The notes under the pieces were generated by a model. It searched no databases, was not told where the DNA came from, and saw only the letters and a list, made by a program, of their open reading frames with translations. From Guyanagaster necrorhizus (taxonomy: Eukaryota > Basidiomycota > Agaricomycetes > Agaricales > Physalacriaceae): a DNA stretch of 35,785 nucleotides. The number at the start of each line of letters is the position of its first letter. Positions within the stretch are counted from its first letter, which is position 1. The stretch is taken from NCBI RefSeq assembly GCF_019112545.1, contig NW_025064923.1:294801-330585 (forward strand), written 5' to 3'. The position numbers and the translations under genes were made by a program. Positions 1 to 9,202 of the stretch are shown one piece after another.

Positions 1-1
1 T

Positions 2-406
2 TATGTCTGTACCTATGCAGGGGGAGCTGTTACTTGGAGTTCAAAGAAACAGCCCACCATAGTCTTATCCACTATGGAAGCAGAATATATGGCCCTTGCA
101 CACACAACCCAGGAAGTAATTTGGCTACAAGCACTCTTAACCAAATTAGGATTGCCACCTTACAAAGCGATGACTATTTTTGTTGACAATCAATCAGCAA
201 TCAAATTCACTGAGAACCCTATATTCTATGCATGATCGAAGCATATAGATATACAGCATTACTTTGTTTGTGAGCACATGGCTTCAAACAAAGTCAAAGT
301 TCAGCATTGCACATCAGAAGAGAACTTAGCGAATATATTCACTAAAGGCCTACCAAGACCATTACATGAGTATCTATCTGCAGATATTCTAGGAACTTGG
401 AATTGA
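2..406 (+). pseudogene. Ty1/copia pol 3' end: RNase H domain (partial, one stop)
   Basis: The frame from position 2 to the TGA at 404-406 reads as the end of a Ty1/copia polyprotein. It has the typical copia RNase H blocks: 'AGGAVTWSSKKQPTI', 'STMEAEYMAL', 'VDNQSAIKF', 'SKHIDIQHYF' and 'NIFTKGLPRPLH'. This domain removes the RNA strand during reverse transcription. The gene runs off the left edge of the window, so reverse transcriptase, integrase and gag are not seen. One in-frame TGA at 233-235 stands where the family has Arg before SKHIDIQ, best explained as CGA to TGA. A polypurine tract and LTR follow directly, which fits a 3' terminus. The family call is firm; activity is unlikely. Confidence 0.93.
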
Positions 407-413
407 GAGGGAG
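405..413 (+). other. Polypurine tract of the copia element
   Basis: The purine run GAGAGGGAG lies directly before the LTR start TGTTGGGAT and overlaps the end of the pol frame. This is the expected site for plus-strand priming. Confidence 0.75.
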
Positions 414-656
414 TGTTGGGATAGCAATCCCAAGTGAGTACAAGAACGTACTCGAAGATACGATGCCAGTCAGTGGCAGCTGACTTGGATTGTGATCTGG
501 ACTTATTTAGTATCTCATAGAAAGATCTCGAAGTAATATGAAATGTATTTAAGTAGAACATTTCTCTCTCAAGAGGCTAATACTAGTTCTCTGTTACATT
601 ACTCTGCTCTCTACTTACAACAAGAAGAAACCATGCTAGTGCTTTTGTTTCCCACA
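414..656 (+). repeat. 3' LTR of Ty1/copia element
   Basis: The repeat starts TGTTGGGA after the polypurine tract and ends near TTTCCCACA, so the ends form an imperfect TG...CA inverted pair. A TATA-like GTATTTAAG lies near 545-553. Length is about 243 bp. The right boundary is chosen from the inverted ends, because the partner LTR is outside the window. CpG dinucleotides are still present here, unlike in the gypsy elements to the right. Confidence 0.75.
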
Positions 657-1640
657 GACAAAGATCACCAAGCACAAATCGGGCATTTTTCCATGTCATC
701 GAAGCGACAACTGAATATGATAAGTGAAAACAATATTGGCATGTGTCCAGGTACTTGTTGCTCAAAGCAATGGAGATGATGGACAAAGATATAGTCCTAC
801 AGTTGGAGGAAGCCAAGGAATGGATGTCAGACACCAGACACTACTGTCATCACCTCAGTCATGAATAAAAGCTGCCAAAGATGTCTAATAAAATCAAGAT
901 ACATATATTCTCTAAGCGAAAGAGAAGCGATAGCAAGGATAGCAGAGGCAAGGACGACAGCAGTGGATTCAGTGAGGCAAAGTACTCTGATGGGAAATAG
1001 CAGATATTCCTCATGCAATGAGCTTCAAAGTCCATGCCTAGTGACTGATGGTTCTGAATGGGTGCAGGATAAAGGGTTTCCAGTTATAAGTGACTCGGCT
1101 TCACAGTGCCATTGCGCTGAGGCCATTTTCAATAGCTGTGAATCTTTCGACAGCTTTGTCGATCTTGATGCACTTTGCAGGGTCAGGTTCTACTATAGCT
1201 ATCACAAGAGCTTCATAAAACCAAACAACTTCATTCCTCAGAGCCCTTTCTGAATCTTGTAGTTTGCCAGGGTACCCCAGAGTGCTGATTATGAGTTATG
1301 GCTGCAGTCTCAGCAGGTGTAACCGACCTCGGGCAGGAAGGCTCTCAGCGCATTGCTATCAATAGCAAATGGGTTACAGAATATCATTGGGTCAGCGATG
1401 GCCTCTGGTACCATTTGATCACCTCCAAGAGCAGGCTCTGCAGCAGAAAGATCATCAGCATTGTAATGATTGGAAAGACTGAAATCGATGAAGTAATATT
1501 TTGGTGGTCATTCTATGTCGGTAGTACAATGTCAGACCAGAATAATCATATTTCAGATCCCTTCACTGAGGATGAAAGCTACCTGAGAACACATCCATAG
1601 CATCCATAGATATGTCCATATATCCTCTGTCACTGCAGCA
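657..1640. other. No recognisable gene; CpG-containing sequence
   Basis: I cannot assign this stretch. The longest plus-strand open frame (861-1253) and an open minus-strand frame (roughly 1330-1510, with 'FAIDSNALRAFLPEVG') overlap and neither resembles a family I know. CpG is more frequent here than in the gypsy elements. It may be flanking host sequence or a worn-out part of an older element, possibly the continuation of the antisense gag-protease remnant that begins at 1645. Confidence 0.5.
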
Positions 1641-1644
1641 AATT

Positions 1645-2339
1645 TTAGCATAGACCATACTTCTCTAATCTAACTTTTGGGGCTCTTACTGATGTGCTGA
1701 TGGTTGCAATTTGGGAGATATGACTTCTGATAGAGCCATCAAATAGGCAAAGTTGCACAAGAGGTATGAGTTTAGTCAGAATATTATTATCAACTATGTA
1801 CTTGGTATCAACAAAGCAATGGCTAGATTCAGAGTCAATAAGGGCAATGAAGCACAGAATGATGGAGATTGGAGACCTATCAAGCTCCAATCCAGAAGAG
1901 AGTTCTGCTGAAAAGGGAGCATGGAGAGAATGATTGGAGAGAGATGTTGTATTGAGAGTGATGACCTCTGGTATGCAAATAGAGTCAATGCAACCCTGAA
2001 CTTGCACAGAGCAAATAGGGTTGCTTCCTAGTTTTCTGACTCTGATGGAGCCAGTTCCTCAGAAGCAGAAACTTCAACTTCAGCTGCATGACCTTTAGCA
2101 GAGGCCAACACTTTCTGCTTGCTGCATTCCTCAGTCTTGTTCTTACCACCATAGAATATGCAGAAATTGTTTTGGTGGTGGCAGTCCTTTTTTTCCTGTG
2201 TAAGACAGCTGTCTTTGCCTAGCTTTTCAGCATAGGGCTTAGAATTGGAGGTGGACAGATCCAGAGACTGTTGGAAAGATATTTGATTGAGATTTGAAGC
2301 TGGAGGAGAAGGAGTTGTGAAAGGTGCTTGAGGCTTTGC
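1645..2339 (-). pseudogene. Antisense Ty3/gypsy gag-protease remnant (zinc knuckle and retropepsin)
   Basis: On the minus strand a frame from about 2339 reads through a Pro/Ser-rich linker into a basic segment and a damaged CCHC knuckle ('FCIFYGGKNKTEECSKQK', about 2126-2162). Here the second Cys is Tyr and the His is missing. After a stop and a one-base frame change it continues as a retropepsin: 'ALIDSESSHCF' near 1828-1845, followed by 'LIPLVQLCLFDGSI', the flap region typical of fungal gypsy Gag-proteases. The catalytic D-S/T-G motif reads DSE, a Gly to Glu change expected to kill the enzyme. RT is not found downstream. The order on the minus strand, with an LTR at 3400-3901 upstream, fits the 5' half of an antisense element. 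Family call is good; exact borders are not. Confidence 0.8.
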
Positions 2340-2849
2340 AGAACATGCATTAGATTTTTAGAGGAGACATATACAATTAAAAGATTAATTGCATTTTTGG
2401 GAAGCCCTGGATTTAGCTATGAGTTGATGAGTCAGGTGATAGGTGCTCCTGGTCTGGAGGAGACAGCTAGGTAATAAAAGATAACTAGAGTGTGTAAATT
2501 ATCAGATGCTTAATTATTTTGAGTACATACTCAAGGTATTCCTCTTTTGCCAAATACTGAGGAGCTGATTGTCTCACCAGAACCAGAGAGTGAAGGTGAT
2601 GCTCATGATGATGCTGCCTGTCAGAGTAATAATCATCCAAAGTGTCATCTATTGCTCTTACCAGTTTCCTCATCATTACTCAACAAGCATCTTCAAGCTC
2701 ACAAGGTGATGGGAATCTCATAGCTTGTTATTGACAATCTGCAGTAATACATAAGTACTTGTCAAATAATCAAACTGTTCTAGGGAAAACACAGTCATAG
2801 ATATTCTGCATCATAGGCAGATACTCTGGATCTGTACTATTGACTGCAT
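2340..2849 (-). pseudogene. Probable degraded gag N-terminal part, antisense
   Basis: This lies between the knuckle-bearing remnant and the inverted repeat. A minus-strand open frame at 2485-2676 is rich in Asp and His ('AIDDTLDDYYSDRQHHHEHH'). Its place upstream of the zinc knuckle suggests capsid-coding sequence of the same antisense gypsy element, but I see no diagnostic capsid motif. Stops and frame breaks are frequent. Confidence 0.35.
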
Positions 2850-3385
2850 TACTGGCCTGCCTGATTGGACCACTCTTCAACGACAACTGGTTGCAGCCAT
2901 TAAACAGGAAGAAACAGAAAAACAGAAATCATTAGATAAGAGTGTGACATTGTCAAGTTGCAACTCTGAGATGTTGAAGAAGCAATGGCTGGGGTGCACA
3001 CATTTGTTTGATCCTTGTTCTGCCTACTAACTTAGTGGTTGTTATATCCAGTACAAAGATGCACACTATAAGATTTGTCTGACAGCAACAATCTTGATTT
3101 GTGCCTTATCAAGTAAGATACACTGACAAATCTTATGGTGTGCATTTTTATACTGGATACAACAACCACCAAGTTAGTAGACAGAACAGTGAACAAATGT
3201 GCATACTCCAGCTATTGCTTCTTTGCTATCCTGGAGTTGCAACTTGACAACATTACACTTCTATTTAATGATGGCAGTCTTTCTGTCACTCTCCTGTCTA
3301 ATAGCTGCAAGCTCTCTATGACTCTCCTCTCTAACTGCTGCAATTTGTTGTTGAACCACTCTGATCAATGTTATGCTACTACTAA
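2850..3385. repeat. Large imperfect inverted repeat, arms about 230-260 bp, 45-bp spacer
   Basis: The left arm (about 2850-3079) is the reverse complement of the right arm (3125 to about 3385). The inner 55 bp match best: the left arm ends ATAAGATTTGTC and the right arm begins GACAAATCTTAT. Outward the match continues with indels through 'GTCAAGTTGCAACTC' on the left and its complement on the right. The right arm has an extra segment near 3306-3340. The spacer is 3080-3124. The transcript would fold into a very long hairpin. It may be a foldback element or a head-to-head duplication of an element leader. Confidence 0.8.
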
Positions 3386-3399
3386 ACACCTATAAATAT

Positions 3400-3901
3400 C
3401 TGGCACTGCTAGTACCAGGGTTTACTTCTGTATCAGAGAGTTTAGTAGGTGTATTGAATTTTAGCTTGAGACTGAGGTATATTATTATAGGCTACTGTCT
3501 CAAATACTTTGTCTAAAGCTCTTCATTCTACAGATGACTATTATCCCATTTTCATGTCTCCTACTCATTGTTTTAATGATAATAACTGCATTCATGCCTC
3601 TGGGCATCATTGTCTTTCTGCAATGTCATTGCTATAGCAAGTTTCCTATGTATTGCAGTGTCTATTATGAAAAAGGTGTGGGATAGTGATGGTCAGCATG
3701 CCATTCCTGGCTGCTTATTGTGTGATTGATGAATAAAACACAGCTATTGTGTTATTATAGTATTGTTATCCATAGTTCTATATGGTTATCATGAGATATC
3801 TTTATGGCTGAGATCATACTGCAGTCAGGATTGATCAGACTTTTGTAAGTGTCAGCTTACTAAGCATCAGCAAGTTATAATTAGGGGTGAAAATCATGAT
3901 A
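3400..3901 (-). repeat. Antisense gypsy LTR (copy B)
   Basis: Read on the minus strand it begins TATCATGATTTT at 3901, directly after the chromodomain end of pol. This matches copy A, which begins TGTCATGATTTT at 6021. It contains the family landmark 'GCTTAGTAAGC' and farther on 'CAGTCTCAAGCTAAAATTC', the likely start region of the transcript. The segment around 3420-3640 is repeated in inverted orientation at 5215-5440. The lower end is uncertain. Confidence 0.65.
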
Positions 3902-4870
3902 TTGCCTCTTTCTCAAGGCAATCATCCTTGATTACTTAAAGCAGCTCAGAGAACAAGACATAAGTCTCATTCTTTTCCTTGATTTTGATAAAGATATCAT
4001 GCATTCTGTTCAAAAAATGCTTTTGTTCTGTGAAGGTTTCCACCTTTATTCCATTAATGTCCTTTCATATGTATAACTTTTTGCCTTTGAATGGTTGTCA
4101 TTTTTATTCAAAAGAAAGCTTTTAGATTCTGACATAGTTAGTTTTGTCAAATATCAGTCACTTTATCAGAGCAAAGTTGATCACTGCAAGTGAGTTTTAT
4201 GCTGTGTGGTATTTTGCTATAAGCTTTTTGGCATGAGAGGTTCTTCTTGGCATACCAGTGGTTTTCTTTATTGCCATGTCCTTTGAAATAGACCAAGAAC
4301 CACTGTTTTCAATAATGGATTTTATCATCAAGAGTTGCATTAATTTTATATTCATCTTTATCATTGACAACTATCAGTTTAAGTAGTAATAGTGTCTGCT
4401 GATTGGGAAACTCAGCTGGTTAAAATAGCTTGAGTAAGTTTTCATTGAAGACTGAATTATTTTTCATGTCTTTGGAATAAACAATTTATATATTCCATTG
4501 TCTACTTTCTTTATGATCTTGAAAAAGCCTCTATGTTTGTCATCCAATTTCTTCATCATTCTGTCAGCTTTTAGGTTTTTCATGTTTAGCATGATCTGAT
4601 CTCCTGCATGATACTCTCTTGCTGGTGATTTCTTCTTATCATACTGTTTTTTCATTGAGTTGGCAGCTCTGTTCAGAGCCTGTTTCATCTCATTATAAAT
4701 TTTCTTTATATCATTTATAAAGTCCTTTGCTCAGAGTACTTGACTGTCTCTTTATAAGAGATTTATCCTAATGTTTGAATGAGTTCTAGTGTTTGCAAAG
4801 AATAGGCTGAAGTCTATTGCTAAGTTTTCTCAATTGTTATAAATAAATCCTGCTAAAGACAGTCATTCTA
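3902..4870 (-). pseudogene. Antisense Ty3/gypsy pol 3' end: integrase C-terminus and chromodomain (copy B)
   Basis: On the minus strand the segment starts in the integrase core ('LSLAGFIYNN', then 'FFANTRTH' near 4790-4830). It continues through the open stretch 4688-4464 with 'KQYDKKKSPAREYHAGDQI' and 'GFFKIIKKVDNGIYKLFIPK'. That is the integrase C-terminal (GPY/F-type) domain, with the family's GPF reading GFF. A decayed chromodomain follows at about 4230-4370, and the LTR begins at 3901. The product would have joined element DNA to the chromosome, and the chromodomain would have steered it to heterochromatin. Stops and frame breaks are present. The upstream end is cut by a sense LTR that starts at 4871. 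Confidence 0.82.
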
Positions 4871-5175
4871 TATTATAATTTCTTATCTTATTTTTTTCTT
4901 ATCTTATCTCTTCTCTCAGATGCCTATCTCAATTATCTTATCATAGGCATCTATCATACTATAGATTAGTTGCCATGACTATATCAGACAACTCATATAT
5001 TGTGCTACAGCTTATGATAAACATCTCACTAATGAATGATACCTATTGTTTCATGCATAGATACCATGCTCTTTAGTTCTAACTCATAGACAAATACAAT
5101 AAGTAGGTACTATATTTGACTTACTCAGAAACATATATAAGTGGCTAACTCTCACTGTAGTAGACTCAGCTTTAA
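4871..5175 (+). repeat. Sense gypsy LTR fragment (copy C)
   Basis: It starts TATTATAATTT, a decayed form of the family start TGTTATGATTT, inside the antisense integrase. A TATA box, TATATAAG, is at 5134-5141, and the block CTCAGCTTTAA follows with its A at 5168, 34 nt after the TATA start, as in the better kept LTRs. The sequence then departs from the family, so the 3' part of the LTR is lost or replaced. Confidence 0.6.
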
Positions 5176-5214
5176 TAGGAACTGTGGCATATAAAAAACT
5201 CACCATAGCAATAG

Positions 5215-5450
5215 TATAGCAGAGCAACAATAACAAACAAAAGCAAGAGCACAGTTATTGTTATTCCAGACAATGAGCAGAGGGCATGAAAAGCAGACAA
5301 TAGTCATCTGTAGAGCATAGAGTTCCTTAGACAGTATATAAGATAGTAGTACACACTGATGTACCTCAGTCTTGAGCTAAGGTTTAATACACCTACTAAA
5401 CTCTCTGACTATCTGATGCAAATACTCTCACCACAATAGCAGACTATCTC
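5215..5450 (+). repeat. Sense LTR fragment (copy D), inverted match to 3420-3640
   Basis: This segment matches the antisense LTR at 3420-3640 in opposite orientation, for example 'GATAATAGTCATCTGTAGA'-like and 'ACACCTACTAAACTCTCTGA' blocks. TATATAAG is at 5335-5342 and AGTCTTGAGCTAA starts at 5368, 33 nt after it. The surrounding 5176-5214 and 5451-5660 hold no gene that I can see. Confidence 0.6.
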
Positions 5451-5662
5451 TACTAGCCATGCTCTTTTATCTCTCTTTGTGAAATCCTCATTGCCTACTT
5501 TATTATTCTCATTATACTTTTATATCAAAACCAGACCCAGACTCAGAATCCAGAGTTGGACCTTAGCAGAAGTAGTGCTGAAGATTTGTGAGTGTTAGTA
5601 GAAGCCTAACATACATTCAGTTTCCTTTGCAAGGTAATTGCATAGGAAAAGAGAAGGTAGAA
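5451..5662 (-). other. Probable 5' leader of an antisense gypsy element; no gene seen
   Basis: Read on the minus strand, the block 'GGAAACTGAATGTATG' near 5610-5630 matches the leader of the sense elements, which read 'GGAAACTGAATGTCATC' at the ORF1 start. The downstream reading frame stops quickly. The segment is therefore most likely an old ORF1 start, truncated by LTR fragment D. Confidence 0.4.
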
Positions 5663-5675
5663 GCTTTAAGCTAAT
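5663..5675 (-). promoter_or_regulatory. Primer-binding-site relic of antisense copy A
   Basis: On the minus strand, ATTAGCTTAAAGCTTC follows the LTR end TCTAACA. It matches the self-priming sites of E7 and E9 apart from CpG-decay positions. Confidence 0.55.
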
Positions 5676-6021
5676 TGTTAGACTTGCTCAATACATGATT
5701 CAAGCATATGATAAACTAATGCTGTATTGAATTCATACAGTCATACTAGAGTCTACTTGATGTACTTGAGGTGTGTTTTTAAGGCCATAGCAGGTTTGAC
5801 TCAATAGAGAAAGTGATATGAATAAACTTTAGTTTAAAATGTGGGATAGTGATGATTACCACATTGTTCCTTGTTATCTTATTGTGCATTGATGAATAAG
5901 GCATAGCCATAGTGTCATCATGTCTTTATCATCTTTTATAAGGTCAGCCTGGGATTGGGATTAGTAAGCAGCTGCTTACTAAGCATTGACAAATCATGAT
6001 TTAGAGGCAAAAATCATGACA
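5676..6021 (-). repeat. Antisense gypsy LTR (copy A), about 346 bp
   Basis: On the minus strand it starts TGTCATGATTTTTGCC at 6021 after the pol 3' end, holds 'ATGCTTAGTAAGCAGC', a TATA-like TTATAAAAG near 5935-5945 and 'ACTAAAGTTTATTCAT', and ends GTCTAACA at 5676. These landmarks are shared in the same order with the sense LTRs. It is followed by a primer-site relic rather than plain flank, so it behaves as the 5' LTR of one element and the 3' LTR of another. Confidence 0.8.
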
Positions 6022-6875
6022 TTACCTCCTTCTCAAAGCAATTATCCTTGATTGCTCAGAGCAGCCCAGGGAAAAGAGATTGTGCTTCATCCTTGCCATC
6101 AATTTCAGTGGAAACATCATTGGTGCAGTTGAGAAAATGGGATTGGTTGACAAAGGTTTCAGCAGCTAGATTATTTTCTTCTCACCATATAAATAGCTTT
6201 TTGCATTTAAAGAAATGTCAGTCTTTTCTGAAGGGCAATCATTGCATATGGATATAGTCTGACTTGTCAAATATTGGTTGACTCAATAGAGCAAAGTTAA
6301 TAGCTGCCAGAGAATTTTGATGTGTCTAATATTTGGCAATGAGAGTTTTTGCATGTGAAAGGTCTTTTTCTGCATACCATCAGTTTTTCTCATTATCATA
6401 CCTCTTGAAATAGACTAAAAACCACTGTTTTCTGTATTGAATCTTATTATCAAGAATAGTATTAATTTCATATTCATCTTTATTATCAACTACAGGTTTA
6501 GGTGGTAATAGTTTTTGCTGATTAGAGAATTCAGCCTGTTAGAATAGTTTGAGCAAGACTTTGTTGAAGATTAGATGGATTTTTTAAGTCTTCAGAATAA
6601 ATAATTCATATACTCTATTGCCTACTTTCTTTGTGATCTTAAAAGGTTCTCCATATTTGTTATCCAACTTTTTCATGGTTCTGTCTATCTTTAGGTTTTT
6701 CATATCTAGTATGACTTGATCTCCTGATTAATACTCTTTTTCTGATGCTCTTTTTTTGTCATATTGTTTCTTTATTGAGTCTGCTGCTTTTAGAAGTGCT
6801 TGTTTTATCTCATTATGGATCTTCTTTATTTCAGCAGTGAAATCTTTTGCTCAGAGTACTTGACTGTCTCTTTGT
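6022..6875 (-). pseudogene. Antisense Ty3/gypsy pol 3' end: integrase C-terminus and chromodomain (copy A)
   Basis: Minus-strand reading from 6850 gives 'IHNEIKQALLKAADSIKKQY' and 'GDQVILDMKNLKIDRTMKKL', then 'EPFKITKKVGNRVYELF': the integrase C-terminal domain at about 6590-6800. A chromodomain follows at about 6365-6485 ('EYEINTILDNK', 'WFLVYFKRYDNEKN'), with its aromatic cage partly lost. It is a paralogue of the fragment at 3902-4870, about 2 kb away in the same orientation. The upstream end is cut by the sense LTR that begins at 6876, immediately after TCTCTTTG. Several stops are present. A 69-codon plus-strand open frame at 6048-6257 is a chance frame here. Confidence 0.82.
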
Positions 6876-7228
6876 GTTATGATTTTTATTCATTTTTCTT
6901 TCTTTTACCTCTATTTATGCTTAGTCAGAGTATCTGAACAAGCATTTAAGACTATGGGACAGTCTGAGTCAGCACAATCAGTCATTGTTTTAGGACATAT
7001 AGTGATGCTTTAATAACAGGATAATCTCCCTTTTGTAGGTAACTATGATACTCCAGAATAATAAGCACCATAGCTCAAGTATACACAATTAGTAGGACTA
7101 TATTTATCTATAAGGCAAACAGTATATAAGTAGCATAGACAATGTCATGTATCTCTAGCCTTGAGCTATCCTTTGTTCTATCACTTTATCTTGAATCAAC
7201 TTATATTGACCTTAAGACATAATGCTGC
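6876..7228 (+). repeat. Sense gypsy LTR E5, 3' part cut by E6
   Basis: It starts TGTTATGATTTTT inside antisense pol copy A and carries 'CTATTTATGCTTAGTCAGAG', TATATAAG at 7123-7130 and AGCCTTGAGCTA starting at 7157, 34 nt after the TATA start. It ends abruptly where the next LTR starts at 7229. No internal sequence of this element is present, so it is a solo LTR or a truncated one. Confidence 0.8.
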
Positions 7229-7696
7229 TGTTACAATTTTTCTTTATTTTTTTAATTTTCTATTGGAAACTCCTATTTATGCTTAGTCAGAGTGTCTAAA
7301 CCAGAGTGCTTAAGACTATGGAAGGAGCTTAATCATTACAACAAGCAACTCCATCATTATTCTCTGATGCAGTGACTAGTCTTTGACAATATACAATCAA
7401 CCTTTTGTATACAGTAGCAATGTCCAAAGACAAAAGGCACAAGGACTCAACAAATATACAATAGGAAGTCTTATATTTAGTTTTACAATATACAGTATAT
7501 AAGGAGGCTTGCTTTTGCTGATAACCTCAGCTTCAAGCTAAAGTTTATTCATACACTATTCTACTCTTGAGCCAATCCTAAGACCTTGTCATATCATGAT
7601 CTATATTCACAATAGTGAACTCTGATGTTCCACTTGAAGTGCAAAGTGATGGCAGTTTATCACATATTTATGATCATATGCAGCTTGGGTCTAACA
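7229..7696 (+). repeat. 5' LTR of element E6, 468 bp
   Basis: Starts TGTTACAATTTTT and ends GGGTCTAACA, directly before the primer site. It shares with E7, E9 and E10 the landmarks 'CTATTTATGCTTAGTCAGAG', the TATA box, AGCTTCAAGCTAAAGTTTATTC and 'GTTTATCACAT'. Its 3' partner is not in the window. Confidence 0.88.
7496..7541 (+). promoter_or_regulatory. E6 LTR core promoter and predicted RNA start
   Basis: TATATAAG at 7496-7503 lies 33 nt before AGCTTCAAGCTAA (7529-7541). That 13-mer is nearly complementary to the primer site at 7698-7710. The spacing fits a TATA-directed start. The start itself is inferred. Confidence 0.6.
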
Positions 7697-7697
7697 A

Positions 7698-7710
7698 TTA
7701 GCTCAAAGCT
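7698..7710 (+). promoter_or_regulatory. E6 self-primer binding site
   Basis: TTAGCTCAAAGCT lies one base after the LTR. It pairs with AGCTTCAAGCTAA of its own LTR except for two central bases, which are CA in both, as expected if each was once CG. Confidence 0.65.
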
Positions 7711-7753
7711 TTCTTTTCTCTTTCCTCATGCACAATAGTGTGAAGGAAACTGA

Positions 7754-9202
7754 ATGTCATCAATCAATTCAGAATTCCCAAACTTTGATCATGAGTTCTT
7801 CAAACTCCTTGTCTCTATCATCAGAACACTGTTAGGCTTGCTGATCATCATTCAGCTCTGCCAAGAAAGACAATCAATCACTGCTTAGACAGTCTAGCAC
7901 TACTAAGAATTCTAAAATATTTGACAAATACTCAAAAATGTCATCTCTGACCTCTCTCTCTACAGCATCCTGAACTCTCCCTGAATCTCCATCCAGCCTC
8001 TGATGAGAACTGTACTTCAAGCTGAGTCTAGGAGAGCAGATTCATAGAGCCCTATAGAAGAAAAAAGATACACTTATCTTCTACAGTCCTTAAGAAAAAA
8101 TACCTGACACAGCAACTCTCACCTCACAGAGTTCAGAAACCCATGAATCTCACCATCAGTCTCCAACTATGAGGATGAGGACCTCTCTAACAACTTCTTT
8201 GACAACATGCCCTCTGACAATCTCTCCCCCCTATGTGAAAGGCTTAGAAATATTATTTAAGACTCTCTTGATGCTATTAGGGTGATTCCAAGACTCCAAT
8301 TCATTCTACCAGCATACTCCAGATATGACTCCCTCTATACCACCCTGCAGTCCAGCCTCTATCTATAGTCAGAAACCAAGTTTACTTCAGATATAGAATT
8401 AGAGAGAGAATATATAAGCTGGAGACCTACAATTGATGATATAATTAATCAGTTCACCTAGGACTTTACTAAAGAGGAGCTCTATACTGCTAGTGAAGGA
8501 GTTATCAAAGATCTCAACTGAGCTGAGATAGAGCAGACATAAAGAAAGAAGCTCTACTATAATGAGTTATATGATATGCAGCATTGTTGATGACAGCAAG
8601 AGCTTGAAGCTGTCAAATAGGGCACTTCCAGCTTATGCACCTTAGATCTACAGACTGATAGAACCTGCTCCCCCTTCCAGAAGCCTAGTACCCACCACAC
8701 CAAAGAAACTGACCCATGAGCAGGACTCTACAGTCTGGTCACTCTTAGTAAAGTTGACAGAAGAGAAAACAGTGATAGAATCCCATATCCTCTCTGATGA
8801 ACCCTAAACTCTGATGAGGCCATAAAGAGAGAACCTCATTTTCCTTTCAAAGCTCTCAGCATTATAGACACTAATACCATCATCTTTGATGCAGACTCTG
8901 TACTCAACACCTACAGGCTACAAGTTTCTCTCAATGCCCACATCTCCAACTGAGGCCTCTGATAATTTCTGGACAGAAGGATCACTCAACTCTTCTTTAA
9001 TCTCTAGTTTAATGCTAACTTCCATATCTATAGCCAAGACCTGGAGGAAGCACAAGCATGAGATGGTCACAGACTTGACCTCAGTATTAGTGCTGCCTCT
9101 CTTCAGCCTCTTCCTTCAGCCAATGTTGCTAGACCTAGCTCTATTGGTGACCAGCTCTCCAGCAACTATTCAGCCTATGGAGCCAATCTACAACCTGTAT
9201 GA
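7754..9202 (+). pseudogene. E6 ORF1: extra protein upstream of gag with N-terminal hydrophobic segment
   Basis: The ATG follows the conserved leader 'GGAAACTGA'. The frame, about 483 codons to the TGA at 9200-9202, has many internal stops at positions that are Trp or Gln in sister copies. Residues about 15-36 ('FFKLLVSIIRTLLGLLIIIQ', then LC) form a hydrophobic helix, followed by 'SITAW'. Both blocks recur in E7 and E9. Farther on, 'SVLNTYRLQVSLNAHISN' matches E7, and 'FLDRRITQLFFN' matches E9 and E10. The ORF ends at a TGA that is homologous in all three complete copies and overlaps gag in the +1 frame. I do not recognise the family. It could anchor Gag to a membrane or be a long Gag leader; both are guesses. 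Confidence 0.6.

Noticed and set aside
861..1253. 130-codon open frame as a host gene
   Set aside because: No domain or motif recognised, the opposite strand is equally open nearby, and there is no promoter or intron evidence.
3360..3375. tRNA-Met-like primer site 'GATCAGAGTGG' next to antisense LTR B
   Set aside because: The match is short and on uncertain LTR borders; it lies in the inverted-repeat arm and cannot be told from chance.
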